Assembly (NCBI RefSeq): GCF_001563225.1
Contig: NZ_CP014206.1
Span: forward strand, 2,728,001 to 2,792,000
DNA: 64,000 bases
Reading direction: 5' to 3'
Origin: Pseudodesulfovibrio indicus
Lineage (GTDB): Bacteria; Desulfobacterota; Desulfovibrionia; Desulfovibrionales; Desulfovibrionaceae
In this document: positions 44,155 to 54,750 of the stretch, in pieces
How the letters are laid out: the number at the start of each line of letters is the position of its first letter
Position numbering within the stretch: the first letter of the stretch is position 1
Notes under the pieces: model-generated
What the model was told of the DNA's origin: nothing
Seen by the model: only the letters and a program-made list of their open reading frames with translations
The model's database searches: none
Program-made: the position numbers and the translations under genes

Positions 44155-46263
44155 CTATACCTGCAGGGCGTTGAAGTCGGCCAGCCGTCCGAGCCGGTCC
44201 ACCAGCGCCTTGAGCAGGTTGAGACGGTTCAGCCGCACGTCGGCGGCCTCGCACATGACCATGACGTTGTCGAAAAACCCGTCCACGGCGGGACGCAGCT
44301 CGCCGAGCAGGCCGAACAGCCCGTCAAAATCGCCGTTCTCCCAAAGGTCGTCGAAGCGCGGGCCGAGTTCCTCCAGCTTGGTGCCGAAGGCGATCTCGTG
44401 CTCGTCCTCGAACAGCTCCGGGTCCACGGCCCCGGTCAGCGGTTCGCCCGCCTCGTCGCCCTGCTTGCGGATGATGTTGGCCGCGCGCTTGAAGGTCAGC
44501 ACGCTCTGCTCGAAGTCGTCGCGCTTGCTGAACACGGCCAGGGCCGCGAGCCGCGCCTTGAGGGTGCGGATGTCGCTGAATCCCGCGCCGATGGCGGCGT
44601 CCACCACGCGGGTGTCTATGCCCTGTCCGGTGAACAGGGCGCGCAGCCGCTGGGCGAAGAACTCCATGAGCTTGTCCAGGGACTCGGCCTGGTCTCCCTT
44701 CCATTTCACGCCGGAGTAAGCCTCCTGAGCCCACCTAAGGAAGGTCTCGAGGTCCACGTCCAGCTCGTGCTCCATGATGATCCGGGCGATGCCCAGGGCG
44801 CAGCGGCGCAGTCCGTACGGGTCGTTGGCCCCGGTGGGGACCTTGCCCAGGCCGAAGCAGCCGGCCATGGTGTCCGCCTTGTCGGCCATGGAGACCAGTG
44901 CGCCGGACAGGGAGGACGGCACCGGGGTGTCGGGACCGGCGGGCAGGTACTGCTCGTAGATGCCCTTGGACACGATCTCGCCCTTCCCGGCGCGTTCGGC
45001 GTAGATACCGCCCATCTTGCCCTGCAGCGAGTCGAACTCGATGACCATCTCGGACACCAGGTCCGCCTTGGCCAGACGCCCGGCCAGGGCGTACTTCTCG
45101 ATCTCGCCCGGCAGGATGGACTTGGACTCGCCCAGGGTCTCGGCCAGCTTGGCGCACAGGGTCTCTATGCGCCGGGACTTGTCGCCCACGGAACCGAGCG
45201 GGCCGAGGAAGACCACGTTCTCCAGCTTGTCCAGCCAGGTCTCGAACTCCACCTTGCAGTCCGCCTCCCAGAAGAAGCGGGCGTCTTCCAACCGGGCCTT
45301 GAGCACGCGCTCCCACCCCTTCTTGACCAGGGACACGGCGGTGGGCTCCAGGTTCAGGGTGGTCAGGAAGTGCGGCATGAGGTTGCCGTCGGCCCCCTCC
45401 ACGCCGAAGGACTTCTGGTGGGACTGCATGGAGGTCAGCAGGACCTCGCGCGGCAGTTCCAGATACCGGGGGTCGATGTCGCCGATGAGCGGCTTGGGGT
45501 ATTCCACGAGGTTGGCCACCTCGTCGAGCAGTCCTTCGTTCCAGACGATCGCGCCGCCGAGCTCGCCGGCCAGCCGGTTGCCCTCGTCCACGATGGTCTT
45601 CTTGCGCTCCTCGGGGTCGATGACCACCTTGCACTGGTCGCGGACCACGGAAAAATAGTCGCTGACCGAACCGATGGAGAAGGGGCCGGGGCCCATGACC
45701 CGGTGTCCGCGCGTCTCGCGGCCCGAGGTCAGGTTCTCGACGGTGAATTCCACCACCTCGTCGTCCAGCAGGGCCACGAGCCAACGGACGGGACGGCCGA
45801 AGGCGAAATCGTAGTTGCCCCAATGCATCTTCTTGGGAAAGGACAGGGACTCGATGCACTTGATGCAGACCGAGGGCAGGATGTCCACGGTCTTGCCGCC
45901 GCCCACGGTCTTCTTGGCGGCCAGGTACTCGCCCTTGCCGGTCTCCATCTTGAACAGCGCGGACTCGTCCACGCCCTGTGTCTTGGCGAACCCCTGCCCC
46001 GCCTTGGTCAGGTTGCCCGCGTCGTCAAAGGCGATGCGCACCGGCGGGCCGGTGACGGTCTCCTCCTCGGCGCGCTGGGTCAGGGCCAGGGAGGGAACGT
46101 GCGCGGTGATCCGGCGCGGGGTGGCGTAGCACTTGACGCCCCCGTTCTCGACCATGGACTCGGCCAACCCTTTGGCAAAGGCTTCCTCAAGCTCCGCCGC
46201 CAATTTGGGGACGAAGCGGGCGGGCATTTCCTCGGTTCCGATTTCCAGAATGAATTCGGCCAT
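44155..46263 (-). CDS. glyS: glycyl-tRNA synthetase beta subunit
   Basis: A 702-residue subunit of the alpha2beta2 glycyl-tRNA synthetase. The N-terminus is FILEIGTEEMPARFVP, followed by tRNA-binding regions (GPPVRIAFDD, MHWGNYDFAFGRPVRWLVAL), the HD-like domain and the C-terminal anticodon-binding DALR-type domain. It binds tRNA-Gly; catalysis is on GlyQ, encoded 42 bases upstream. Confidence 0.97.
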   Translation of the reverse strand: MAEFILEIGTEEMPARFVPKLAAELEEAFAKGLAESMVENGGVKCYATPRRITAHVPSLALTQRAEEETVTGPPVRIAFDDAGNLTKAGQGFAKTQGVDESALFKMETGKGEYLAAKKTVGGGKTVDILPSVCIKCIESLSFPKKMHWGNYDFAFGRPVRWLVALLDDEVVEFTVENLTSGRETRGHRVMGPGPFSIGSVSDYFSVVRDQCKVVIDPEERKKTIVDEGNRLAGELGGAIVWNEGLLDEVANLVEYPKPLIGDIDPRYLELPREVLLTSMQSHQKSFGVEGADGNLMPHFLTTLNLEPTAVSLVKKGWERVLKARLEDARFFWEADCKVEFETWLDKLENVVFLGPLGSVGDKSRRIETLCAKLAETLGESKSILPGEIEKYALAGRLAKADLVSEMVIEFDSLQGKMGGIYAERAGKGEIVSKGIYEQYLPAGPDTPVPSSLSGALVSMADKADTMAGCFGLGKVPTGANDPYGLRRCALGIARIIMEHELDVDLETFLRWAQEAYSGVKWKGDQAESLDKLMEFFAQRLRALFTGQGIDTRVVDAAIGAGFSDIRTLKARLAALAVFSKRDDFEQSVLTFKRAANIIRKQGDEAGEPLTGAVDPELFEDEHEIAFGTKLEELGPRFDDLWENGDFDGLFGLLGELRPAVDGFFDNVMVMCEAADVRLNRLNLLKALVDRLGRLADFNALQV

Positions 46264-46305
46264 CTTACTTCTCTTGTGTAGGCGATTGTTCGACGCTGCC
46301 GCCGG

Positions 46306-47175
46306 TTACTTCTTGAGCATGGGATAGCCCATCTCTTCCCGCTGGTCCGCATACAGCCTGGCGATCTTGGAGGCCAGGTTGCGCACGCGCCCGATGTAGG
46401 TGGCGCGCTCGGTGATGGATATGGCGCCCCGCGCATCCAGCAGGTTGAAGGAGTGGGAGCACTTCAGGCAGTAGTCGTAGGCGGGCCAGGGCAGCCCCTC
46501 CTCGCACAGCTTGAGGCACTCGGCCTCGAACTTGTTGAACAGGTCGAAGAGCATGTCCGCGTTGGACAGCTCGAAATTGTACTTGGACATCTCGACTTCG
46601 TTCTGGTGGTAGACGTTCCCGTAGGTGATGGTGTCGTTCCACATGAGGTCGTAAACGGATTCCTTCTCCTGGAGATACATGGAAATGCGCTCCAGACCGT
46701 AGGTGATCTCCACGCTGACCGGCTTGAGGTCGATGCCGCCCACCTGCTGGAAGTAGGTGAACTGGGTCACTTCCATGCCGTTGAGCCAGACCTCCCAGCC
46801 CAGGCCCCACGCGCCGAGCGTCGGGGATTCCCAGTCGTCCTCCACGAACCGGATGTCGTGGGCCGCGGCGTCGATGCCGATCGCGCGCAGGGAATCGAGA
46901 TACAGCTCCTGGACGTTGTCCGGGGACGGTTTCAGGATGACCTGGAACTGGTAGTAGTGCTGGAGCCGGTTGGGATTCTCGCCGTACCGGCCATCGGTCG
47001 GGCGGCGGGAAGGCTCCACGTAGGCGGTCTTCCACGGCTCCGGGCCGATGACCCGGAAGAAGGTGGAGGGGTTGAACGTCCCCGCGCCGCATTCGATGTC
47101 CATGGGCTGGACCACGGCGCAACCGTAATCCGCCCAGAACGCCTGCAATTTCAGTATGACATCCTGAAAGTTCAT
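46306..47175 (-). CDS. glyQ: glycyl-tRNA synthetase alpha subunit
   Basis: A 289-residue catalytic subunit with class II motifs: [41 protein letters not shown], the [10 protein letters not shown] strand and the [21 protein letters not shown] region. ATG 47175 has GGAG upstream. First gene of the glyQ-glyS pair. Confidence 0.97.
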   Translation of the reverse strand: MNFQDVILKLQAFWADYGCAVVQPMDIECGAGTFNPSTFFRVIGPEPWKTAYVEPSRRPTDGRYGENPNRLQHYYQFQVILKPSPDNVQELYLDSLRAIGIDAAAHDIRFVEDDWESPTLGAWGLGWEVWLNGMEVTQFTYFQQVGGIDLKPVSVEITYGLERISMYLQEKESVYDLMWNDTITYGNVYHQNEVEMSKYNFELSNADMLFDLFNKFEAECLKLCEEGLPWPAYDYCLKCSHSFNLLDARGAISITERATYIGRVRNLASKIARLYADQREEMGYPMLKK

Positions 47176-47188
47176 TCTGTACTCCAAC

Positions 47189-47947
47189 TCATACCTTTTT
47201 ATACATGCCGCCCTCCCAGGAGAGTCCCAGGTGGTAGGCGACGAAGAGTTCGATCAGCTGCCCGGCCTGACGCCGAACCTCGGCGTCCATGGATACGGCG
47301 CACCAGTCCGACGGGCTGCTGTGCTGTATCCAGTCCAGGGCGCGCAGCACCCCGGCGGAAATCGGCCGAGCAAGTCCCTCTAACGGTTTCCCGTCCGAAA
47401 GACAAGTCCGGCAGACCACTTGGCCCCGTTCCACGTTGAACCGGTGCCCGTCCGTTCCGGTCAGCGGACGCCCGCAGTTGCCGCAGGACAGGAAGTCGGG
47501 CGTATAGCCCATGTCGAAGGCCAGCTTGGCCCGGAAGAGCCAGGGGGTGAAATCGCTGCAACCGCCCCCCTTCTCCAGGGAATGGAGGGTCTCCAGGAGC
47601 AGTTCGTAGGCGGGCCTGGCGTCCGAGGGGTCGATCTCGACGGCCTCGACGAACTTGACGCAGTTGACGGCCAGCCCGGTCTGGGACGGGTTCCGGCGCA
47701 GTTCTGGAAAATTGTGCAGCAGGGTCCCCTCTTCGAGGACGGTGTAGGTGCCGGTTTTGTTGGTCCCGATGGTGAACAGGACGTGGCTCAGGGGGTCGAG
47801 GCAGCCCACGAACCGGCGGCGGGAACGGCTGCCGCCGAAGGCGAAACCGTTGAACACCCCGCGCGAGGGTGTCAGTATCCGGACCCAGAGATCGGCCTCC
47901 CGAAAACGTCCGACCTTGAGTACGAGACCTTTTTCGGTGGCGCTCAT
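47189..47947 (-). CDS. recO: DNA repair protein RecO
   Basis: A 252-residue protein with an N-terminal OB fold ([37 protein letters not shown]) and a helical C-terminal domain with a CGNCGR...CRTC zinc-type site. It loads RecA onto SSB-coated DNA with RecR. It is followed at 13 bases by glyQ. Confidence 0.93.
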   Translation of the reverse strand: MSATEKGLVLKVGRFREADLWVRILTPSRGVFNGFAFGGSRSRRRFVGCLDPLSHVLFTIGTNKTGTYTVLEEGTLLHNFPELRRNPSQTGLAVNCVKFVEAVEIDPSDARPAYELLLETLHSLEKGGGCSDFTPWLFRAKLAFDMGYTPDFLSCGNCGRPLTGTDGHRFNVERGQVVCRTCLSDGKPLEGLARPISAGVLRALDWIQHSSPSDWCAVSMDAEVRRQAGQLIELFVAYHLGLSWEGGMYKKV

Positions 47948-47972
47948 GCCTGTTCCGATCCGCGCGGCGCGG

Positions 47973-48971
47973 CTACATCCCGAAGGTCAGGGTCTGGATG
48001 TTGCTCTTGTTCGAGTCCAGGGGATACGGCTGGCCGTTGTAGGTCACGGTCACGCCCGCCACGTTGCCGATGCGGATGCGGCGCGGGCTGTTGAACATCA
48101 GCCGCAGCGGCTCGCCCTTGCGGAGCACGAAATCGCGGGCCAGCTTGTTCTCCTCGCCCCGCCACACGCCGATCCAGCACCCCTTGTCCGTGGTGGCGCG
48201 GATGATCAGCACGTGGGCGTACTTGGCCTCGGCGGGTACGCCCTCCTGGGTGATGGCCGCCTCTTCGTCGGCCCCCTCCTCGGCGGCGGCCGGGGCGGGC
48301 TGCGCGGGCGCGGCGGGAACCGGCTTGGTCTCCGCCTTGGCAGCGAGTTTGTCCGCAGACTTTTCCTCGGGCTTGACCTCGGGTGCGGCCTGTTCCGAAG
48401 CGGGCAGGCTTTCGGCGGCCTTGTCCTCGGCGGGTTGCTCGCCTTCCACGGCGGGCTGGGCTTCCTGCCCTTCCGGCGCGACCTCGGCCGGCGGTTCGGG
48501 CGCAACGGGCGCTTCCTCGGTCCGGACCGCGGGCGCGGGCTGCACCGGCTCCGGGGTCTTGGCCCGGTTCAGGTTCAGGACCAGGATGATCACGGCGCAG
48601 CACAAGGCCACGACGATGAGGATGGACGGCCAGACGGAACGCTTGCGCCCGGCGGCCGGTTCGTTGCCCTGAAAGGCCTTCTCCGCGTTGGGGGAGACGT
48701 CGTAGGTGATGTCCGTGGATTCCGGCTCGGTGAGACGGAATTCGCGGTCCACGACCATGGAAAGTTCGTCCGGGTCAAGGCCGAGCAGTCGCGCGTAGCT
48801 CTTGACGAATCCCTTGGTGTAGACGGGATGCGGCAGGCTGGAGCGGTCGCCGCTCTCCAGGGCGAGCAGGATGACGCGGCTGATCTTGGTGGCCTCCATG
48901 ACCGTCTTGATGGTCAGCCCCTTTGCCTCACGTTCGCGTTGCAGGGTTTCGCCGAGTTCCTGAAAGTTCAT
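47973..48971 (-). CDS. RodZ-like helix-turn-helix membrane protein
   Basis: A 332-residue bitopic protein. Cytoplasmic HTH domain (about 3-72: LGETLQREREAKGLTIKTVMEATKIS), a membrane helix (about 108-128), a Pro/Ala/Glu-rich periplasmic linker (about 130-235), and a C-terminal DUF4115 domain (about 240-332). This is the layout of RodZ, which links MreB to the cell wall machinery and sets rod shape. It overlaps surA by 4 bases (ATGA). Confidence 0.9.
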   Translation of the reverse strand: MNFQELGETLQREREAKGLTIKTVMEATKISRVILLALESGDRSSLPHPVYTKGFVKSYARLLGLDPDELSMVVDREFRLTEPESTDITYDVSPNAEKAFQGNEPAAGRKRSVWPSILIVVALCCAVIILVLNLNRAKTPEPVQPAPAVRTEEAPVAPEPPAEVAPEGQEAQPAVEGEQPAEDKAAESLPASEQAAPEVKPEEKSADKLAAKAETKPVPAAPAQPAPAAAEEGADEEAAITQEGVPAEAKYAHVLIIRATTDKGCWIGVWRGEENKLARDFVLRKGEPLRLMFNSPRRIRIGNVAGVTVTYNGQPYPLDSNKSNIQTLTFGM

Positions 48972-49939
48972 TGGGCTACTCCGTTGTCGGGCTTGAGTGA
49001 ATCATCCATGTACACGATGACCGAGCTGCGCTTCAACTTTTCGAAATACTCGGTGAACACGGTCTCCCGCTTTTTCTGCATCAGGTCATTATAGATGCCG
49101 TCCCGGACTTCCTCCAGGGGGACCATCTTGTCCTCGTCTATCTTCACCGGGGAAAGCAGCGCTTCCCTGCCCTGGATGGTCAGGGGCTGGCCCACGCCGC
49201 CCTGCTTGACCCCCTGCAGGGAATCCTTCCATTCCTGGGCCAGGTCGTTCCAGCTGAGTTCGCCGATGGAACCGCCCTGCTCCTTGCCCGGACCGACGCT
49301 GTACTTGGTCACGGCCTCGGCAAAGGTGACCTCACCGGACTCGATTTCATCGCGGACCTCGACGGCGGACTTTTCGGGCGGCAGGAGAATGATGGCCAGC
49401 TCGACCATCTTGTCCATGGTGTAGTCGCCCTTGCGCGCCTCGTATTCATCCTGGATCTCGGTGTCGGTGACCAGGACCTTGCTGTTGACCATGTGGCCGA
49501 TGAGTTCCTGCTTCTCCAGGATACCCTTGAGGCGGGTCCGGAACTCCTCCATGGTCAACCCGTCCTCCTTGACCACCTCCTCGAACTCCTCGAGGGTCAG
49601 CTCCCGCTCCTTGCGCACCCGCTCGATCTCCTTGTCCATGACCTCGTCGGTCACGTCGATGCCGAACCTGTTCACTTCCTGCTTGATGAGGATGTCGTTG
49701 ACCAGGTTCTCCAGGGCCTGCTTGCGCAGTCCCTCGAGCTGCTGCTGCTCCTTTGCCGAGAGCTGCCGGTCGCCGATCTTGTCGAGCACCGGCTTCATCT
49801 CTTCATCCAGGTCGTACTGGGTGATGATGGAATCGTTTATCTTTACCAGGATGCGGTTGATGACCGTATCGTTCGCCTGCGATGCGGCAGGCCATAGCAT
49901 GAGCATGGCTCCCATGAGCAAGGAAAGTACTTTAACCAC
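48968..49939 (-). CDS. SurA-type peptidyl-prolyl isomerase/chaperone
   Basis: A 323-residue protein with a signal peptide (1-22, ending SQA). The SurA N-terminal chaperone domain (about 25-165: NRILVKINDSIITQYDLDEEM) is followed by one parvulin domain (about 168-265, with LPPEKSAVEVRDEI and YSVGPGKEQGGSIGEL). It helps fold outer-membrane proteins in the periplasm. One parvulin domain rather than the two of E. coli SurA. Confidence 0.9.
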   Translation of the reverse strand: MVKVLSLLMGAMLMLWPAASQANDTVINRILVKINDSIITQYDLDEEMKPVLDKIGDRQLSAKEQQQLEGLRKQALENLVNDILIKQEVNRFGIDVTDEVMDKEIERVRKERELTLEEFEEVVKEDGLTMEEFRTRLKGILEKQELIGHMVNSKVLVTDTEIQDEYEARKGDYTMDKMVELAIILLPPEKSAVEVRDEIESGEVTFAEAVTKYSVGPGKEQGGSIGELSWNDLAQEWKDSLQGVKQGGVGQPLTIQGREALLSPVKIDEDKMVPLEEVRDGIYNDLMQKKRETVFTEYFEKLKRSSVIVYMDDSLKPDNGVAQ

Positions 49940-50037
49940 GCATTCTACTCCTTGAAATGGCGGGAGAGAAACCCCTCTCGCCGGAATCGTTGTCGGATTC
50001 TAGTCGGTTTGCGCCGAGTATGCAACGAGCGGGCCGA

Positions 50038-51165
50038 TCAGATGCCCGTATCCTCGCCGACCTGATCCAGGGGGATGGTTTCGTCGCCCTGGCCGGGCTC
50101 CCCCAGACCGTCGTGCATGCCGCCCTGCTCGGCGTCGGACTCGACGCCCGGTTCCTCGGGCATCACGTCCGGCTCCACCGCCTCGGGTTCGGACTCCCGT
50201 CCGTCGGGAAGCATCTCCACGGGCGGCACGTCGTCGCTGTTTTCGGCGGCGTTCAGCAGATGTTCGCTGACCTTGATGTCCGCCGAGGCCAATGCACCGG
50301 AAAGCCATTCCTCGAAGGCATGCTGAAGCTTCTTCTCCAACAGCGCTTCCTCGACCAGCGGGTAGGCCTGGGCCGGGGGCAGGACCTTGGCCTCGCTGCG
50401 CTCCAGCAGGACCAGGGCCTCGAACCCGAAGCGGTCCGTGAGCACGTCGCTGGCCTGACCCGGCTTGAGCCCGCCCAAAGCGTTGCGCCAGGGGGCGGAG
50501 AGCCGCCCTTCCCGGACCACCACCTCGCGGGTCTCGACCTCGCCAAAGGCCGTGGCCAGGTTCACCTGGTCATGGTCCTTGAGGTATTTTTCCACGGCCT
50601 TGACCACCAGCTCCCGGCTGGGGCCGCGCACCACGAGAACGCGCAGGCTCTCGGGCAGGTAGAAATCGGAAATATGGTCGCGGTAGTATTTCTCGGCCTC
50701 TTTGTAGTCGATCTTGATCTGCGCCCGCAGAACCTGGTGAAAGAACTTCTTCTGGGCCAGGTAGTAGCGCAGTTGGCGGCGCCACGCCTTGAGGTCGATA
50801 TACTCCTCCACCAGGACCTGGTCGAAGGCGCCCTCCGGGTAGTCCTTGCGCACGGTCTCTTCGGCCTCGCGCAGCTCCTCGTCAGTCACGGCCAGGTCGC
50901 GGCGTCCCAGCTCCTGGACCACCAGCTCCTGGACGATGAGGTCCGCCAGGATCTCGCCGTACTCGTTGCGCAGCTTCTCCACGCTGGGGACATAGGTCCC
51001 GACGCTGTCCGCCTGGAACTGATCGTGCTGGAACTCCAGCTGGGTCAGGTAGATGGGCTCGCCGTTGACGCGGGCCACTATGCCCATGTCGTCGGAATCG
51101 CCGGAGCACGCGCCCAGCAGGAACGCCAGAAGGAGCAGGACCGATATATTGCGTAGCTTGATCAT
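50038..51165 (-). CDS. lipoprotein with SurA/PpiC-like domain
   Basis: A 375-residue lipoprotein (lipobox LLGAC, Cys about 20). It has a SurA_N-like domain (about 30-130: VARVNGEPIYLTQLEF), a parvulin-like domain (about 155-265) and an acidic, Pro/Glu-rich C-terminal tail (about 295-375) that is probably disordered. It likely acts at a membrane face beside SurA. It starts 3 bases after mfd and ends 98 bases before surA. Confidence 0.85.
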   Translation of the reverse strand: MIKLRNISVLLLLAFLLGACSGDSDDMGIVARVNGEPIYLTQLEFQHDQFQADSVGTYVPSVEKLRNEYGEILADLIVQELVVQELGRRDLAVTDEELREAEETVRKDYPEGAFDQVLVEEYIDLKAWRRQLRYYLAQKKFFHQVLRAQIKIDYKEAEKYYRDHISDFYLPESLRVLVVRGPSRELVVKAVEKYLKDHDQVNLATAFGEVETREVVVREGRLSAPWRNALGGLKPGQASDVLTDRFGFEALVLLERSEAKVLPPAQAYPLVEEALLEKKLQHAFEEWLSGALASADIKVSEHLLNAAENSDDVPPVEMLPDGRESEPEAVEPDVMPEEPGVESDAEQGGMHDGLGEPGQGDETIPLDQVGEDTGI

Positions 51166-51168
51166 TCG

Positions 51169-54100
51169 TTACTTGCCTTGTTGCTTTTCCCCGTCGAGCA
51201 GCCCTTCCAGGTCGGCCGCGGTGGTTTCCAGGGCCTCGCGCATGGACGGCGCGTCGCCGTAGCGGATCTCCAGCTTGGCCGGAGGCAGGAGCCTGGTCGT
51301 CTCGGACCGTTCGCCGACCCAGCCGATGAGCCTTTCCGGGCTGGCCGCGATGGCGTTTTCCTTCCAGGTGATCACGGCCCTGCCGGGATACAGCTCGGCC
51401 CTGGCGGCCTGGAGCCGGGACAGGGTCCGCTTGAGCTTGAGCACGCCGAAGAAGGCGTCCAGCTCGTCCGGCAGCGGGCCGAACCGGTCGCGGATCTCGG
51501 CCTCGTATTCCCTGAGCTCCATGTCCGAGGAGGCCGAGGACAGCGCCCGGTAATAGCGCAGCCGCTCCCTCGAATCCGGGATGTAGCCGCCGGGGATATG
51601 CGCCTCGAACACGAAATTCAATTCCGGGTCCGAGACCCTCGCGTGCTCCTCGCCCCGAATCCGGGCGACCTCCTCCTCCAGCATTTCCAGGAAGAGTTCG
51701 AGGCCGACCTTGGCGATCTGGCCAGACTGGGCCTCGCCCAGGATGTTGCCCGCGCCGCGCAGCCGCAGATCCTCCATGGCCACCTTGAAACCTGCCCCCA
51801 GATAATCCATGTCCAGAATGATTCGCAAGCGTTTGCGCACGATTTCGGAAATATCCCTGACGGACGGGACCACGAAATAGGCATAGGCCTGGCGCTCGCT
51901 GCGCCCCACCCGGCCCCGGAGCTGGTACAGCTGTCCCAGGCCGAAGAGCTGGGCCTGGTCCACGATGAGCGTGTTGGCGTTGGGAAAATCCAGGCCGGAT
52001 TCCACGATGGAGGTGCACACGAGCACGTCCAGCTCGCCGTGCCAGAAGTCGCGCATGGCCTCTTCCAGCCCCTTCTCGCCCATCTGGCCGTGGGCCATGC
52101 CCACCTTGGCGTCCGGGACCAGCCCCTTGACGTAGTCCGCCACGCGGGCCAGCCCGTTGACCCGGTTGTACACCCAGTACACCTGGCCGCCCCGGTCCAG
52201 CTCGCGGCGCAGGACCGCCTTCAGCTCCAGGTCCTCGCGCTCCATGATGGCGGTCTCCACGGGCTTGCGGTCCACGGGCGGGGTCTCGATGACGGACAGC
52301 CCGCGAATGCCGGACAGGGAGAGTTGCAGGGTCCGGGGGATGGGCGTGGCCGTGAGGGTCAGGACGTCGATATTCTGCCTGAAATGTTTGAGCTTTTCCT
52401 TGTGCTTGACGCCGAACCGCTGCTCCTCGTCCAGGATGAGCAGCCCGAGGTTGGGCAGTTCCACGTCCTTGGACAGGATGCGGTGCGTGCCGATGAGGAT
52501 GTCGATTTCGCCGCGCGCGGCCGCCTCCAGCACGGTCTTCTGGTGCTTGGGCGAGACGAACCGGCTGAGCATGCCCACGCGCACCGGAAAACCCTCCATG
52601 CGCCGGGTGAAGGTCTGGTAGTGCTGCTCGGCCAGGACCGTGGTCGGGCAGAGCAAGGCGGTCTGGCGGCCCTCCAGGGCGGCCCGGAACGCGGCGCGCA
52701 GGGCGACCTCGGTCTTGCCGAAGCCCACGTCGCCGCAGACCAGCCGGTCCATGGGCTCGGGCTTCTCCATGTCGCGGAACACGTCGTTGACGGCCTTCTC
52801 CTGGTCCGGGGTCTCCTCGAACCCGAAGGTGGCCTCGAATTCGGCGTACATGTCGTCCAACGGGCCGTAGCCGTACCCCTTGGCCACCCGGCGGAAGGCG
52901 TACATTTCCACCAGCTCATGGGCGATCTTCTCGATGGCCTTGCGGACCTTGGCCGTGGTGTTGGCCCAGCGGCTCCCGCCGAGCTTGTCCAGGGCGGGCG
53001 TCCTGCCCCCCTCCGGGCCCTTGAACCGCTGCACGAGGTTGAGCCGGTCCACGGGCAGGTAGAGCTTGTCCTCGCCGGAGAAGAACAGCAGGAGGTAGTC
53101 GTTGGCCCCCTCCCCTATGGAAAGATGGTGCAGCCCGCCGAACTGGGACAGCCCGTAGTCGCGGTGGACCAGCAGGTCGCCCTCAGACAGGTCCTCGTAG
53201 CGGTCCAGTCCCTTGAACGCCTTGTCGCCGCTCGTCCGCGCCCGGGCGGCTTGGGGCTGGAGGACCTCCTCGCCCAGGACGCGGGTCCGGTTCCAGCCGA
53301 TCTCCATGCCCTTGCGCAGGGGGGAGACCAGGGCGTAGAGGCCGGGGCGGCCCGGCACGTACTCCAGGGTAACGGGCAGGTTCTCCTGCTCGGTCAGGGT
53401 CAGGAACTTGGTCCGCGAGCGCTGGGTGCGGAAACTCAGGATGGTGGTCTCGCCCCCGCTCTGCCACTCCTTGATGCCCGCCATGAGCGCGGCCCAGGGG
53501 CGTCGGGACGCCTCCGGCTGCCAGAAGATGTCGGTGAAATCGCTGTACGGGGTCTCGGGCAGGTCCAGGCCGCTCTTTTCGCGGCCGATGGTCAGCTCCT
53601 CGAAGACCATCTGACGCGCGGACTGCCACGCCTTGCGCGCCACGTCGTGGGAGCGGATGACGAACCGCTTGGGCAGGGTCACGCCCTTGTCCCGCTCCTC
53701 CTCCTTCAGAAAATCGCGCCACGCCTGGTCCCGGTCCTCCAGCCGCGCCCGCAGCGCGCCGCCGGAAGAGAGCAGGAACGAGGCATCGCGGGGCAGGAAG
53801 CTCTCCAGCCCCACCGGAGAATCGTAATACAGGCCGGGCCAGATGAAGCCGTCGTTGTTGTCCAGCCGCTCGGACAGGACCTGCTCCTGGGCCGGGGTGA
53901 TCTCCCCGGTGCGGCGCAGCTTGTCCCACTGGTCCCTGGCCCGGAAGGCCCGGTCCCCGGAGGTGATGCACGGGGCCACGGGCAGGAGCACGGCCTCCTG
54001 CAGGTCCGCCTTGGACCGCTGGCTGGCCGGGTCGAAGAGCCGGATCTCCTCCAGCACGTCGCCGAAGAACTCCAGCCGGAGGGGCAGTTCGTAACCCGGC

Positions 54101-54648
54101 GCGTGGATGTCGAGGATGTCGCCGCGCATGGCCATGTCGCCGGAGTCGGTGACCAGCTTGCGCCGGACGTAACCCCAGGAGACCAGCTGTTCGAGCAGGA
54201 TGTCCGGGGACATCTCCTCGCCCTTGGTCAGGGTGGCCCAGTTCTCGCGCAGGACGTTCTCGTCCGGCCAATGGGGCAGGAGGTTGTCGGCGGTCATGAG
54301 CACGCCGCGCGGGCCGTCGCGGTAGACCAGGCCATACAGGGCCGCCCACCGCTCGCCCCATCCCTGCGGTTCCGGGGTCCTGGAAAGGTACGGCGGCAGG
54401 AAAATCCACTCCCGTTCCCAGGAGGGCTGCTCGAGCCCCCCGAGCTTGCCGACGGAGAACAGGGTCAGCAGCGCCTGCATCTCCCGGTACTCGGTCACGC
54501 CGGGCACGACCACGACCACGTCCCGCCCCTCGGCCAGCAGGGAGACCGCGAGCAGGGCCTGGGAGCCGGGGCCGCTTTTGAAGACGCGGACCGAATCGAC
54601 GGTCCCCTTCATGAAGTCCGATATGTCTTTGGGGAAATGTGCTGGCAT
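51169..54648 (-). CDS. mfd: transcription-repair coupling factor Mfd
   Basis: A 1159-residue translocase that removes stalled RNA polymerase and recruits UvrA. UvrB-like N-terminal domains, a CarD-type RNA-polymerase-interaction domain (SEGDLLVHRDYGLSQFGGL, about 485-520), RecG-like helicase with Walker A GDVGFGKTE (about 640), DEEQRFGVKHKE, and the TRCF C-terminal domain. Complete length. The ribosome site at the ATG is weak. Confidence 0.97.
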   Translation of the reverse strand: MPAHFPKDISDFMKGTVDSVRVFKSGPGSQALLAVSLLAEGRDVVVVVPGVTEYREMQALLTLFSVGKLGGLEQPSWEREWIFLPPYLSRTPEPQGWGERWAALYGLVYRDGPRGVLMTADNLLPHWPDENVLRENWATLTKGEEMSPDILLEQLVSWGYVRRKLVTDSGDMAMRGDILDIHAPGYELPLRLEFFGDVLEEIRLFDPASQRSKADLQEAVLLPVAPCITSGDRAFRARDQWDKLRRTGEITPAQEQVLSERLDNNDGFIWPGLYYDSPVGLESFLPRDASFLLSSGGALRARLEDRDQAWRDFLKEEERDKGVTLPKRFVIRSHDVARKAWQSARQMVFEELTIGREKSGLDLPETPYSDFTDIFWQPEASRRPWAALMAGIKEWQSGGETTILSFRTQRSRTKFLTLTEQENLPVTLEYVPGRPGLYALVSPLRKGMEIGWNRTRVLGEEVLQPQAARARTSGDKAFKGLDRYEDLSEGDLLVHRDYGLSQFGGLHHLSIGEGANDYLLLFFSGEDKLYLPVDRLNLVQRFKGPEGGRTPALDKLGGSRWANTTAKVRKAIEKIAHELVEMYAFRRVAKGYGYGPLDDMYAEFEATFGFEETPDQEKAVNDVFRDMEKPEPMDRLVCGDVGFGKTEVALRAAFRAALEGRQTALLCPTTVLAEQHYQTFTRRMEGFPVRVGMLSRFVSPKHQKTVLEAAARGEIDILIGTHRILSKDVELPNLGLLILDEEQRFGVKHKEKLKHFRQNIDVLTLTATPIPRTLQLSLSGIRGLSVIETPPVDRKPVETAIMEREDLELKAVLRRELDRGGQVYWVYNRVNGLARVADYVKGLVPDAKVGMAHGQMGEKGLEEAMRDFWHGELDVLVCTSIVESGLDFPNANTLIVDQAQLFGLGQLYQLRGRVGRSERQAYAYFVVPSVRDISEIVRKRLRIILDMDYLGAGFKVAMEDLRLRGAGNILGEAQSGQIAKVGLELFLEMLEEEVARIRGEEHARVSDPELNFVFEAHIPGGYIPDSRERLRYYRALSSASSDMELREYEAEIRDRFGPLPDELDAFFGVLKLKRTLSRLQAARAELYPGRAVITWKENAIAASPERLIGWVGERSETTRLLPPAKLEIRYGDAPSMREALETTAADLEGLLDGEKQQGK

Positions 54649-54750
54649 GGGTTTTCGCGCGGCGGTTTGCCTGTCTCTTTCTCGGAAAACAGAAAAGCCG
54701 CCTCATCCCTAGCGGGAGCAGGACGGCTTGTCATCAAGAAAATGGTCGGA

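Noticed and set aside
44095..46281. 728-codon open frame antisense to glyS
   Set aside because: Shadow of glyS; His/Gln/Leu/Gly-rich composition without motifs.
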